This document shows, piece after piece, positions 1-5,843 of a stretch of 10,710 nucleotides of DNA (positions are counted from its first letter, which is position 1; each line of letters begins with the position of its first letter). The notes under the pieces were generated by a model that worked only from the letters and a program-made list of their open reading frames with translations, had not been told where the DNA came from and did not search any database. The stretch comes from an uncultured Pseudomonadota bacterium (GTDB taxonomy: Bacteria > Myxococcota_A > UBA796 > UBA9615), in the NCBI GenBank assembly GCA_937907595.1, contig CALCXL010000016.1:1-10710 (forward strand), written 5' to 3'. The translations under genes and the position numbers were made by a program.

Positions 1-799
1 GGACCGGAGCGGGGGCGTTCCAGGACGCGGCGCCGGCCGAGCGGCCCCGGGTGGCGGCGGTGACGACGAAGGCGACGAGCGAGCCCACCCCCATGCCCAC
101 GGCGGCGCCCAGGAAGGCGTTGGCGCGCTCGGCCTGCTGGGGGCCCTCCTCCAGGGCGGCGTCGATGTCCGCTTGCTGGAAGCGACCTTCGACGAGGTTC
201 TCCGTGGCCAGGCGGAGCTCCACCGCCTGCCAGCTGGAGAGGCCGGCGAAGGCGCCCGTGCCGGCGGCCAGGCCCACGCCCGCCACGATGCCGCCGGGGG
301 CCGGGGTGGAGTCGGAGCCGCGCTCCAGGCTGACCTGGACGCGCCGGAGGCGGCGGCGGGCGTCGCGGATCTGGTCGGAGTAGGCGCTCTGGCCCTCCAC
401 CCCGTCCAGGAAGGCCTGCAGGTCGGTGGCGCCCACGTCCTCCCGGCCGATGCACAGGGCCAGCAGGCCGCGCCAGAAGAGCAGGGACGGGTCCTTCGTG
501 GCGTCGTAGGCCGCGCTGACCTCCACCAGGGCGCCGCTGCCCTGGCTCATGGCGGCGCCGAAGACGGAGACGTCGTTGCCGCTGGTGTCGGCGCAGTGCT
601 GCTCGTGGACCTGGGAGGCGGCCATCGCCGCGGCGGCCACGTCGACCTGGGGCGGGGCGGGCTCCGCGGCGGGATCGGCGGGATCCGCGTCGGGATCGGC
701 GGGATCCTCCGCGGCCGGATCGTCTGCGTCGGCGGGCTGGGCCCAGGCCGGGGCGCCCAGGCAAAGGGCCGTCAGCATCACCAGGAGACGTATCTGCAT
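1..799 (-). CDS. Secreted/membrane protein of unknown function with TPR-like segment and paired hydrophobic segments (3' end off window)
   Basis: The minus strand is open from an ATG at 799 to the window edge with no stop: 266 codons, C-terminus missing. Residues 1-20 form a clean Sec signal peptide (MQIRLLVML..., cleavage after AWA). Residues 22-50 are a low-complexity Asp/Pro/Ala linker written in GATCCC-type codons, giving five GATC sites within about 50 bases. Residues about 80-135, including SLLFWRGLLALCIGRE, look like a TPR-type helical pair, with Cys69 and Cys116 nearby. Residues about 169-187 and 229-248 are Gly/Ala-rich hydrophobic stretches, probably a pair of membrane segments, followed by RGR. 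The frame stays open upstream. A GTG at 832 has a better ribosome site (GGAGA, 8 bases away) and an ATG at 883 also exists, but both put a charged extension before the signal peptide, so 799 is preferred. The reading frame and signal peptide are clear. I do not recognise the function; an envelope-associated role is inferred. Confidence 0.75.
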   Translation of the reverse strand, partial: MQIRLLVMLTALCLGAPAWAQPADADDPAAEDPADPDADPADPAAEPAPPQVDVAAAAMAASQVHEQHCADTSGNDVSVFGAAMSQGSGALVEVSAAYDATKDPSLLFWRGLLALCIGREDVGATDLQAFLDGVEGQSAYSDQIRDARRRLRRVQVSLERGSDSTPAPGGIVAGVGLAAGTGAFAGLSSWQAVELRLATENLVEGRFQQADIDAALEEGPQQAERANAFLGAAVGMGVGSLVAFVVTAATRGRSAGAASWNAPAPV

Positions 800-817
800 G
801 ACCTCACTGTGGGCATC

Positions 818-840
818 GATCCCCCGCTCCACACGGGATC
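818..840. repeat. Inverted repeat GATCCC/GGGATC in the leader of the 1-799 gene
   Basis: GATCCC at 818-823 pairs with GGGATC at 835-840 around an 11-base loop, between the two minus-strand genes. There is no T-tract on either strand, so it is not a standard terminator. It could be an operator or chance in such GC-rich sequence. The rest of 800-917 shows no convincing promoter. Confidence 0.25.
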
Positions 841-917
841 TCTCCGTACCGATCGGCAGTTTGCGCGGGATCCTGAGGGGCATTCTGGCGGTCAGAGCGC
901 GGCTCCTTGCAGTGATG

Positions 918-2573
918 TCATCGCCCCAGCCGGCGGAGGAGCTGGTCTTCGTAGAGGGACGAAGGGGTCACGTGCTCCCCGATTTCCATCCCCTCGACAA
1001 AGTCGTCGGGCTCGGTGCCCTCCCCGGGGGAAAAGAGGCCGTCGTCGGCGATGGAGGCCTCGACGGACACGCCCGTCGTTCCGATCACGTAGCCCCACCC
1101 GTACTGGTACGAGCGCACCACGCCGTCGCCCGCGGTGTTCCAGAAGACGTTCTCGCTCGCCGAGTGCCCCGCCCCCGTCGACCAGTCCCCGCGGTTGGTG
1201 GCCCCCCAGCCGTCGTCGGCCACGCTGCTGTCGATGAGGTTGGCGGTGGCCAGGCTGTGGTGGAACTCGCTGAGGCCGACCGAGGAGAACAGCTCGCTGT
1301 CGTTGAAGTTGGAGACGCCCTCGCGGGAGTGTGTGCGCAGCCACACGCAGCCCGTGGTGCCGAAGCCCCAGTTCTGGATGAAGTTGTGCCGCCCGCCGGT
1401 GCCCACGCTGTCCCGCACCAGGACCTCCCCCACCCGGGAGACCTCGAACAGGTAGCCGTTGCCGCCCCCGCCGCGGTTCTGCGACGGGCCTAGCTCGCAG
1501 TCGGCGATGGTCACGCGCTTGCTGTCCACCACCATGATCCCGCCGGACTGCAGGTGCCGGCCGCGGTCGTCGCCGCTGTTCTCCGACTCGAAGGAGCGCA
1601 CGTTGCGCACCCAGGCGTCCGCCACCTGGTGCATGCGCACGGCGTGGCTGCGATCGTTGCTCCAGGCGTCGGACCAGGACACCACAGTGGAGACGGACAG
1701 GTCCTGCAGCCCCACCTCCCGCAGGTAGCCCGACTCGGGCTTGTAGGAGGCGCCGTCGCGCACCAGGGCGGCGGCGCGTAGGGGGATGTCCAGGGAGCCG
1801 TCGGCCAGGACCTCGCGGCGGAAGAAGGGCTGCCAGGTGCCGTTGAAGGCCTGCCAGGTGTCCGACATGCCGTGCTCGGCGACGTAGTCGTCGGTGATCA
1901 CCCAGCCGATCGCCACGTCCTCGCCGGGCACCGCGCCCTCCAGGTCGAAGGAGCGGGCCGGGGCGTCGTCGACCAGGAGGACCTCGTCGCCGCGGGTGAG
2001 GGTGCCGGCGAAGGTGATGTGGCCGGTGTCCGACATGTTGGTGCCGCGGGTGAACCACAGGAACGTGTCGTCGGGCCCCGCGCCGGCCACGACGACCCCC
2101 GAGCGCTCCACGCGCAGCAGGCCGTCGCAGCGGTAGGAGCCGGCGGGCAGGAAGACGGTGCCTTCGGTGACGGAGTCGATGGCAGCCTGGATGGCGTCGG
2201 TGGAGTCGGTGGCCCCGGTGGGGTCGGCGCCGAAGTCGAGCACGTCGGCGGCCACGGGCGGGGCCTCGGGCAGGGGGACCTCGCCGCGGTGGTAGCCGGC
2301 GTAGCTGAAGTCGTGCAGGAAGCGGCCCTCGGCGTCGGTGAAGGAGGGCTCCCAGTCGTCGGGGTACAGGGCGCTGCGCCAGGCCGGATCGGGGGTGGAG
2401 TCGTCGTCGTTGGCTGCGTCGTCGTCGTTCGCCGCGTCGTCGTCGTCGGCTGCGTCGTCGTCGTTCGCTGCGTCGTCGTCGTCGGCTGCGTCGTCGTCGT
2501 CAGGGGGGTCGCCGGCGACCTGGGGGCAGGCGCACAACAGGAGGCAGAGGGCGAAGAGGAGCGGGTGCTGCAC
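918..2573 (-). CDS. Lipoprotein with acidic repeat linker and right-handed beta-helix (pectate-lyase superfamily) domain
   Basis: 551 residues from a GTG at 2573. This start is chosen because GGGAG (2582-2586) lies 8 bases upstream; another GTG at 2588 adds five residues and has no visible ribosome site. There is no ATG candidate. Residues 1-16 are a lipoprotein signal with lipobox LCAC, lipid on Cys16. Residues 25-60 are six Asp-rich hexapeptides, probably a flexible spacer from the membrane. From about residue 112 comes the hallmark of the Pectate_lyase_3/GH28-like beta-helix family: DFGADPTG, then DSTDAIQAAID and FLPAGSYRCDG. The following several hundred residues have the short repeating strand pattern of a parallel beta-helix (for example NFIQNWGFGTTGCVW, SSVADDGWGATNRG). 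Relatives are polysaccharide lyases, hydrolases, epimerases and phage tailspikes. I cannot identify catalytic residues, so polysaccharide binding or cleavage at the cell surface is an inference. A neighbouring minus-strand gene follows 118 bases downstream. Confidence 0.9.
   Translation of the reverse strand: MQHPLLFALCLLLCACPQVAGDPPDDDDAADDDDAANDDDAADDDDAANDDDAANDDDSTPDPAWRSALYPDDWEPSFTDAEGRFLHDFSYAGYHRGEVPLPEAPPVAADVLDFGADPTGATDSTDAIQAAIDSVTEGTVFLPAGSYRCDGLLRVERSGVVVAGAGPDDTFLWFTRGTNMSDTGHITFAGTLTRGDEVLLVDDAPARSFDLEGAVPGEDVAIGWVITDDYVAEHGMSDTWQAFNGTWQPFFRREVLADGSLDIPLRAAALVRDGASYKPESGYLREVGLQDLSVSTVVSWSDAWSNDRSHAVRMHQVADAWVRNVRSFESENSGDDRGRHLQSGGIMVVDSKRVTIADCELGPSQNRGGGGNGYLFEVSRVGEVLVRDSVGTGGRHNFIQNWGFGTTGCVWLRTHSREGVSNFNDSELFSSVGLSEFHHSLATANLIDSSVADDGWGATNRGDWSTGAGHSASENVFWNTAGDGVVRSYQYGWGYVIGTTGVSVEASIADDGLFSPGEGTEPDDFVEGMEIGEHVTPSSLYEDQLLRRLGR
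2394..2501 (-). repeat. Six tandem 18-bp units encoding (D/N)DDD(AA/ST) hexapeptides
   Basis: Exactly 108 bases in six 18-base units translate as DDDDAA, DDDDAA, NDDDAA, DDDDAA, NDDDAA and NDDDST within the lipoprotein at 918-2573. The units are nearly identical in DNA, so copy number could change by slippage or recombination without breaking the frame. Bases 2400-2427 are identical over 28 bases to 10683-10710 in another gene. Confidence 0.9.
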
Positions 2574-2581
2574 GGCGAAGG

Positions 2582-2586
2582 CTCCC
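2582..2586 (-). promoter_or_regulatory. Ribosome binding site choosing the GTG-2573 start
   Basis: On the minus strand GGGAG is followed by 8 bases and then GTG at 2573. The upstream GTG at 2588 has only a C-rich leader, so this site decides the start. Confidence 0.5.
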
Positions 2587-2590
2587 ACGC

Positions 2591-2613
2591 GGGGGCGGGG
2601 GCGGGCAAGGGGG
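2591..2613 (+). other. G-quadruplex-type G-run in the divergent promoter region
   Basis: The plus strand reads G5-C-G5-C-G3-CAA-G5: four G-runs of three or more with loops of 1, 1 and 3 bases, which fits the standard intramolecular quadruplex pattern. It lies just upstream of the minus-strand lipoprotein start, on its template strand, and about 80 bases before the plus-strand YggX-like gene. The rest of the 2574-2691 gap has only a poor plus-strand promoter candidate: TTGCGG at 2636-2641 and TACCCT at 2659-2664, spaced 17 bases. Confidence 0.45.
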
Positions 2614-2682
2614 CGAGCAGAAGCGCCGATCGCCGTTGCGGGTGCGCGGACTCGACTCTACCCTTCGGCCCCTTTTCCGAGC

Positions 2683-2686
2683 GGAG
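2683..2686 (+). promoter_or_regulatory. Ribosome binding site of the YggX-like gene
   Basis: GGAG lies 5 bases before the ATG at 2692. This supports that start over the longer open frame that begins inside the opposite-strand gene. Confidence 0.6.
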
Positions 2687-2691
2687 ACAGC

Positions 2692-3006
2692 ATGTCCTTC
2701 ACGTGCCACAAGTGCAGCGCCGTCGGCGGCGAGAACCACCCCACCAGCGGGGAGCCCATGGTGGCCATGAGCCCGCCGGTCCCCAACAAGTACTGGAACG
2801 AGATCCAGGCCAAGATCTGCTCCGTCTGCTGGGACGACTGGAAGGAGATGGAGGTCAAGATCATCAACGAGTACCGGCTGAACATGCTCGAGAAGGAGCA
2901 CCGCAAGCTCTTGAAGAAGTACATGAACGACCACCTGGGCCTGGGCGACGGCAGCGCGCCGGCCCCGGACGCGGTCGCCGCCAACTGGAAGCCGGCCGAC
3001 GGATAG
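2692..3006 (+). CDS. YggX-like Fe(2+)-trafficking / oxidative-damage-protection protein with two CxxC motifs
   Basis: 104 residues. The core matches the YggX family: a Trp-containing helix (WDDWKEMEVKIINEY) followed by RLNMLEKEHRKLL, corresponding to the E. coli YggX stretch INEKKLNMMNAEHRKLL. YggX (about 91 residues) is a small cytoplasmic protein linked to iron supply for Fe-S clusters and to resistance to oxidative damage. Here the N-terminal half carries CHKC (Cys5, Cys8) and CSVC (Cys43, Cys46), the pattern of a four-cysteine zinc-ribbon-like metal site, whereas enterobacterial YggX has one conserved N-terminal Cys. The C-terminal 20 or so residues are a Pro/Ala-rich tail. The ATG is preceded by GGAG at 5 bases. 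It ends 34 bases before the cyclase gene on the same strand, so the two are probably co-transcribed. Family assignment is fairly secure; the metal bound by the CxxC pair is inference. Confidence 0.85.
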   Translation: MSFTCHKCSAVGGENHPTSGEPMVAMSPPVPNKYWNEIQAKICSVCWDDWKEMEVKIINEYRLNMLEKEHRKLLKKYMNDHLGLGDGSAPAPDAVAANWKPADG

Positions 3007-3027
3007 CCGCTATTCTGGCTCCTGGAC

Positions 3028-3032
3028 GGGAG
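3028..3032 (+). promoter_or_regulatory. Ribosome binding site of the adenylate cyclase gene
   Basis: GGGAG lies 8 bases before the ATG at 3041, inside the 34-base gap after the YggX-like gene. No terminator or promoter is visible in that gap, which favours an operon. Confidence 0.5.
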
Positions 3033-3040
3033 CGGCTGGG

Positions 3041-5152
3041 ATGGGCGACGAGGACGAGGACGACGCGCTGACCGCGCTGGCGGAGGAGGCCGTCACGGCC
3101 CGGTCGAAGGACCCAGCGGACGGCGCGGCGACCGGCGAGGCCACCGACGATCAGCCCACGACCTTCGACCCCGACCTGGCCGATCCCCTGCACGAGCTCG
3201 AGGGGCTGCCCCCGCCGCCCACGGACTTCGGCCCGCCCGATCACCAGCTGACGATGGCCTTCCGGGGCCCGATCGCCCTGGCCTGGGCCACCAACACGGA
3301 CACCCACCGCATCAACCTGGTCGCGGGGTTGGGTACCTACGACTACCGGGACGAGCCCCAGGCAGACGGCACGTCGCGCCGGTTCTTCGTGACCCAGGCC
3401 AACCGGCTGACGCTGGTGGGCGAGGAGTTCTTCTCCGCGTGGGAGCACGAGCGCTGGTTCGAGCTGCGGCGGGTCTACAGCAAGGGGCCGTTCGAGCGCA
3501 GCCTGCACCGCATGACGCTGAGCCCGAACGACGTCACCGACCCCCTGGCCGGCTGCACGGTCACGCACAGCTTCTGGATGAACCCGCGGGGGCTGCTGGG
3601 CAAGGTCTGGCGGTGGGGCTTCGGCCGCGAGGTGCTGCCGGCCATGCGCAAGCACCTGAGCGCCGCGGAGGAGGCGATCCACACCCGGCTGGAAGCCGAG
3701 CGCGCCGACGAGGGCCTGCTCGACGAGCTGCCCGCCGACGCCTTCACCTCCCTGCCGCCCTACCAGGCCGGGCCCCAGCAGATCGCGCGGGTGGAGGCGA
3801 TCGCCCGGGAGGCCGCGGCCCTGTCCCCCCAGGGTGGGGTCGGAAAGCTCGCCGCCCTGCTGCTGAGCGCGGCCGACGACGAGGTCCGACGCCTGCGCCC
3901 CTACGCCCTGGCACGCCGCTGGAACATGCCCCGGGAGCAGGTGCTCGACGGCTGCCTGACCGCCACCCACAAGGGCCTGATCAACCTGCGCTGGGACGCC
4001 ATCTGCCCCCACTGCCGCGGGGACAAGGAGAATTGGGACTCCCTGAGCGACGTGTCCGAGCGCGCCTTCTGCTCGGCCTGCAACCTGCACTTCGACGTGG
4101 AATTGGACCGCAGCCTGGAGGCGGTGTTCACCCCCCACCCGCAGGTGCGCGAGGTGGAGTCGGCCACCTACTGCCAGGGCGGGCCGGCCACCACGGCCCA
4201 CGTGCTCTACCAGCGCATGCTGGAGCCGGGGGAGGACTTCGCGCCGGTGGTGCGGCTGCCTGCCGGGCGCTACCGCTTGCGGGTCTCCGGGAGTGAGGCG
4301 TTTCGCTGGCTGGTGTCGGGGGAGACCGAGGCCGAGCGCGGCGGGGTGATCTCCGTGACCGACGAGGGGCTGGAGGGCGACGACCCCCTGCTGCGGCCGG
4401 GGGAGCCCGCGGTCGTGGCGGTGCAGAACCGCTCGAATCGGCGGGTGTTGGCGCTGATCGAGGACGTGAGCTGGGCCGACGACGCCCTGCCGGCGGGGGA
4501 ACTGGTCGCCGCGCAGCGCTTCCGGGACCTGTTCAGCCACCAGATGCTCAGCCCGGGCGTGTCCCTGGCGGTGCAGAGCGTGACGATCCTGTTCACGGAC
4601 CTGGTGGGCAGCACGGCCATGTACGAGGAGATCGGCGACGCGGCCGCCTTCAACCTGGTGTGGACGCACTTCGACATCCTGACCGACATCGTGGGCGCGC
4701 ACCGCGGGGCCATCGTCAAGACCATCGGCGACGCGATCATGGCCGCCTTCCCCCACCCCGACGACGCCTTGAGGGCCGCCAGCGCCCTGCACGACCGCGT
4801 GGAGGCCTACGTGCGCGACCAGGGCCACACCCACCCCTGCAAGCTGAAGGTCGGCCTGCACGAGGGGCCCGCGATCGTGGTGCAGCTCAACGATCGGCTC
4901 GACTACTTCGGCGGCGCGGTGAACCTGGCCGCGCGGGTGCAGGGACGCAGCGAGGGCGAAGACATCGTGGTCACCCGGCACGTCGCCCGCCGCACCGACG
5001 ACTGCAGCACGCTGCGGTCCCTGGACTGGCACAGCGAGGACTTTTCGGCCTCCCTCAAGGGTCTGGATGAGCCGGTGCCCCTGCTGCGCTTCCGCCGCAC
5101 CTCCACCGAACCCGCCGACGGCGCCTTCGAGGCCCTGGACATGGAGCTCTGA
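3041..5152 (+). CDS. Class III adenylate cyclase with N-terminal DUF5939-like region and zinc ribbon
   Basis: 703 residues, no signal peptide or membrane segment, so probably cytoplasmic. The C-terminal domain (about 510-650) is a complete class III cyclase catalytic domain making cAMP from ATP. The metal-binding Asp520 sits in ILFTDLVGST and Asp564 in KTIGDAIMAAF; Lys560 is nearby; the transition-state Asn628 and Arg632 are in VNLAAR; Asp621 (DYFGGAVN) occupies the purine-specifying position typical of ATP-selective enzymes. Residues about 65-350 form a long N-terminal region resembling DUF5939, known in front of cyclase domains. It includes RWNMPREQVLDGCL and a four-cysteine ribbon (CPHC at 322-325, CSAC at 344-347). 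Residues about 380-480 are beta-rich (PAGRYRLRVSG). The first 50 residues are acidic and disordered. As the active form is a dimer, the N-terminal part probably controls dimerisation in response to a ligand or metal; that is inference. The gene follows the YggX-like gene by 34 bases and overlaps the next gene's proposed start. Confidence 0.93.
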   Translation: MGDEDEDDALTALAEEAVTARSKDPADGAATGEATDDQPTTFDPDLADPLHELEGLPPPPTDFGPPDHQLTMAFRGPIALAWATNTDTHRINLVAGLGTYDYRDEPQADGTSRRFFVTQANRLTLVGEEFFSAWEHERWFELRRVYSKGPFERSLHRMTLSPNDVTDPLAGCTVTHSFWMNPRGLLGKVWRWGFGREVLPAMRKHLSAAEEAIHTRLEAERADEGLLDELPADAFTSLPPYQAGPQQIARVEAIAREAAALSPQGGVGKLAALLLSAADDEVRRLRPYALARRWNMPREQVLDGCLTATHKGLINLRWDAICPHCRGDKENWDSLSDVSERAFCSACNLHFDVELDRSLEAVFTPHPQVREVESATYCQGGPATTAHVLYQRMLEPGEDFAPVVRLPAGRYRLRVSGSEAFRWLVSGETEAERGGVISVTDEGLEGDDPLLRPGEPAVVAVQNRSNRRVLALIEDVSWADDALPAGELVAAQRFRDLFSHQMLSPGVSLAVQSVTILFTDLVGSTAMYEEIGDAAAFNLVWTHFDILTDIVGAHRGAIVKTIGDAIMAAFPHPDDALRAASALHDRVEAYVRDQGHTHPCKLKVGLHEGPAIVVQLNDRLDYFGGAVNLAARVQGRSEGEDIVVTRHVARRTDDCSTLRSLDWHSEDFSASLKGLDEPVPLLRFRRTSTEPADGAFEALDMEL

Positions 5153-5670
5153 TCCGCCCGCACCCCCCATCGACCCTGCTGCTGGCGACGCTGCTGGCTG
5201 TGCTCTCGGGTTGCCCGACCGAGGAGGTGGAGGACCCCGCCGTCGAGCCGATCCGAGGCCTGGTGCCCGTCGGCGTGGTGCAGGAGGGCGATCTGCTGCC
5301 CCGCACCGTGGACGGCGACGCCTTCGAAGTCGCGCTGGTCGACGACCAGGTGCTCACCATCTCCGCCGACAACGACGAGCGCGCCGGCGACCTCTACGTG
5401 ATGGTCTACGACGCCGACGGCCTCGCCCTCGCCGGCCCCGAGGTGGGCGACTTCCGGGCGGAGTACCTCAACGCCGACTGGGCCTGCTCCACCGAGCCCG
5501 CCAACAACCCGCCGGACCGCCCGCGCGGCTGCCCCGACAACACCTTCGTCAGCGAAGCCGCCGGGGTCTACACCCTGATCATCGCCGCCCACGACGGCCT
5601 GGAGGCGACCGTCGGCTACTCCCTGAGCGCCGAGAGCGAGGGGTTGGGGATGGTGTTGCGGCCACAGTAG
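5149..5670 (+). CDS. Small lipoprotein with PPC-like beta-sandwich; probable CTG start
   Basis: About 173 residues. The signal peptide is obvious (IRPHPPSTLLLATLLAVLSGC, lipobox LSGC) but lies upstream of the only standard start in the frame, a GTG at 5200 just before the lipobox, which would remove it. The only codons before the hydrophobic core that could serve are CTG at 5149, overlapping the cyclase TGA (CTGA), or ATC at 5152. GGAG at 5143-5146 is 2 bases from the CTG and 5 from the ATC. CTG is chosen because the FHA-kinase junction has the same CTGA form. The mature part runs from about residue 23. It has GVVQEGDLLPRTVDGDAFEV, DLYVMVYDADG and GVYTLIIAAHDG, the strand pattern of pre-peptidase C-terminal (PPC) type beta-sandwiches, with two cysteines (CSTEP, RGC) that may form a disulfide. 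It may be an envelope partner of the cyclase operon; function is unknown. Confidence 0.8.
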   Translation: MIRPHPPSTLLLATLLAVLSGCPTEEVEDPAVEPIRGLVPVGVVQEGDLLPRTVDGDAFEVALVDDQVLTISADNDERAGDLYVMVYDADGLALAGPEVGDFRAEYLNADWACSTEPANNPPDRPRGCPDNTFVSEAAGVYTLIIAAHDGLEATVGYSLSAESEGLGMVLRPQ

Positions 5671-5684
5671 GGGGGCTCTCCGCG

Positions 5685-5720
5685 GACGACGACGACGCCA
5701 CGGACGACGACCACGCCGAC
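5685..5720 (+). repeat. Two-unit orphan copy of the acidic hexapeptide repeat
   Basis: Thirty-six bases between genes would read DDDDAT DDDHAD on the plus strand. These are two 18-base units of the same type as the linkers at 2394-2501 and 10677-10710. It starts 14 bases after the lipoprotein stop, in a different frame, and is not part of any gene I can support. Confidence 0.45.
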
Positions 5721-5755
5721 CGGCTCAACGGGATCTGTCAGCCTTCCAACAACCG

Positions 5756-5771
5756 AGTGATGTCAGTCACT
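5756..5771. promoter_or_regulatory. CRP-family-type palindrome (AGTGA-N6-TCACT)
   Basis: A perfect inverted repeat AGTGA TGTCAG TCACT matches the GTGA-N6-TCAC core recognised by cAMP receptor protein relatives in other bacteria. It lies in the gap upstream of the FHA/kinase gene pair and just downstream of a cyclase operon. Its centre (5763.5) is 44.5 bases before the TATGAT box, about half a helical turn off the classic activating position. Chance occurrence is possible. Confidence 0.4.
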
Positions 5772-5787
5772 TGGGCCTGGCGCCCCC

Positions 5788-5801
5788 CGCCCGGACGGGC
5801 G
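5788..5801. repeat. Small GC hairpin CGCCC-GGAC-GGGCG
   Basis: A 5-bp stem with a 4-base loop between the candidate CRP-type site and the candidate -10 box. No T-tract follows, so it is not a standard terminator. It could be an operator, or chance in GC-rich sequence. Confidence 0.2.
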
Positions 5802-5807
5802 CCCGCG

Positions 5808-5813
5808 TATGAT
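5808..5813 (+). promoter_or_regulatory. Possible -10 box for the FHA/kinase gene pair
   Basis: TATGAT stands out in an otherwise G/C-only stretch and is 30 bases before the GTG start at 5844, leaving room for a leader of about 24 bases. No -35 match is found at 16-18 bases upstream. That would fit an activator-dependent promoter, or the match may be chance. Confidence 0.3.
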
Positions 5814-5843
5814 CGGCGGCTCCCCCCGCCCCGATCGGAGCCC

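Noticed and set aside
911..920. AGTGATGTCA, identical to 5756-5765, as a second CRP-type site
   Set aside because: It lacks the second half-site (TCAC) and lies at the end of a gene rather than before one.
173..1493. Long plus-strand open frames opposite the first two genes
   Set aside because: They are antisense to frames with signal peptides and recognisable domains; their products are low-complexity Gly/Ala/Arg or Ser/Pro sequence typical of GC-rich shadow frames.
2636..2664. TTGCGG / TACCCT as a sigma-70-type promoter for the YggX-like gene
   Set aside because: Spacing is right (17 bases) but the -10 match is poor; noted only as a weak candidate.
2864..5170. 768-codon minus-strand open frame opposite the cyclase
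   Set aside because: The cyclase on the plus strand has a full set of catalytic residues; the antisense product is Gly/Val/Arg/His-rich with no domain.
5067..5843. Extension of the FHA frame upstream across the small lipoprotein gene
   Set aside because: The upstream part is Arg/Pro-rich and out of frame with the lipoprotein; the FHA fold begins right after GTG 5844.
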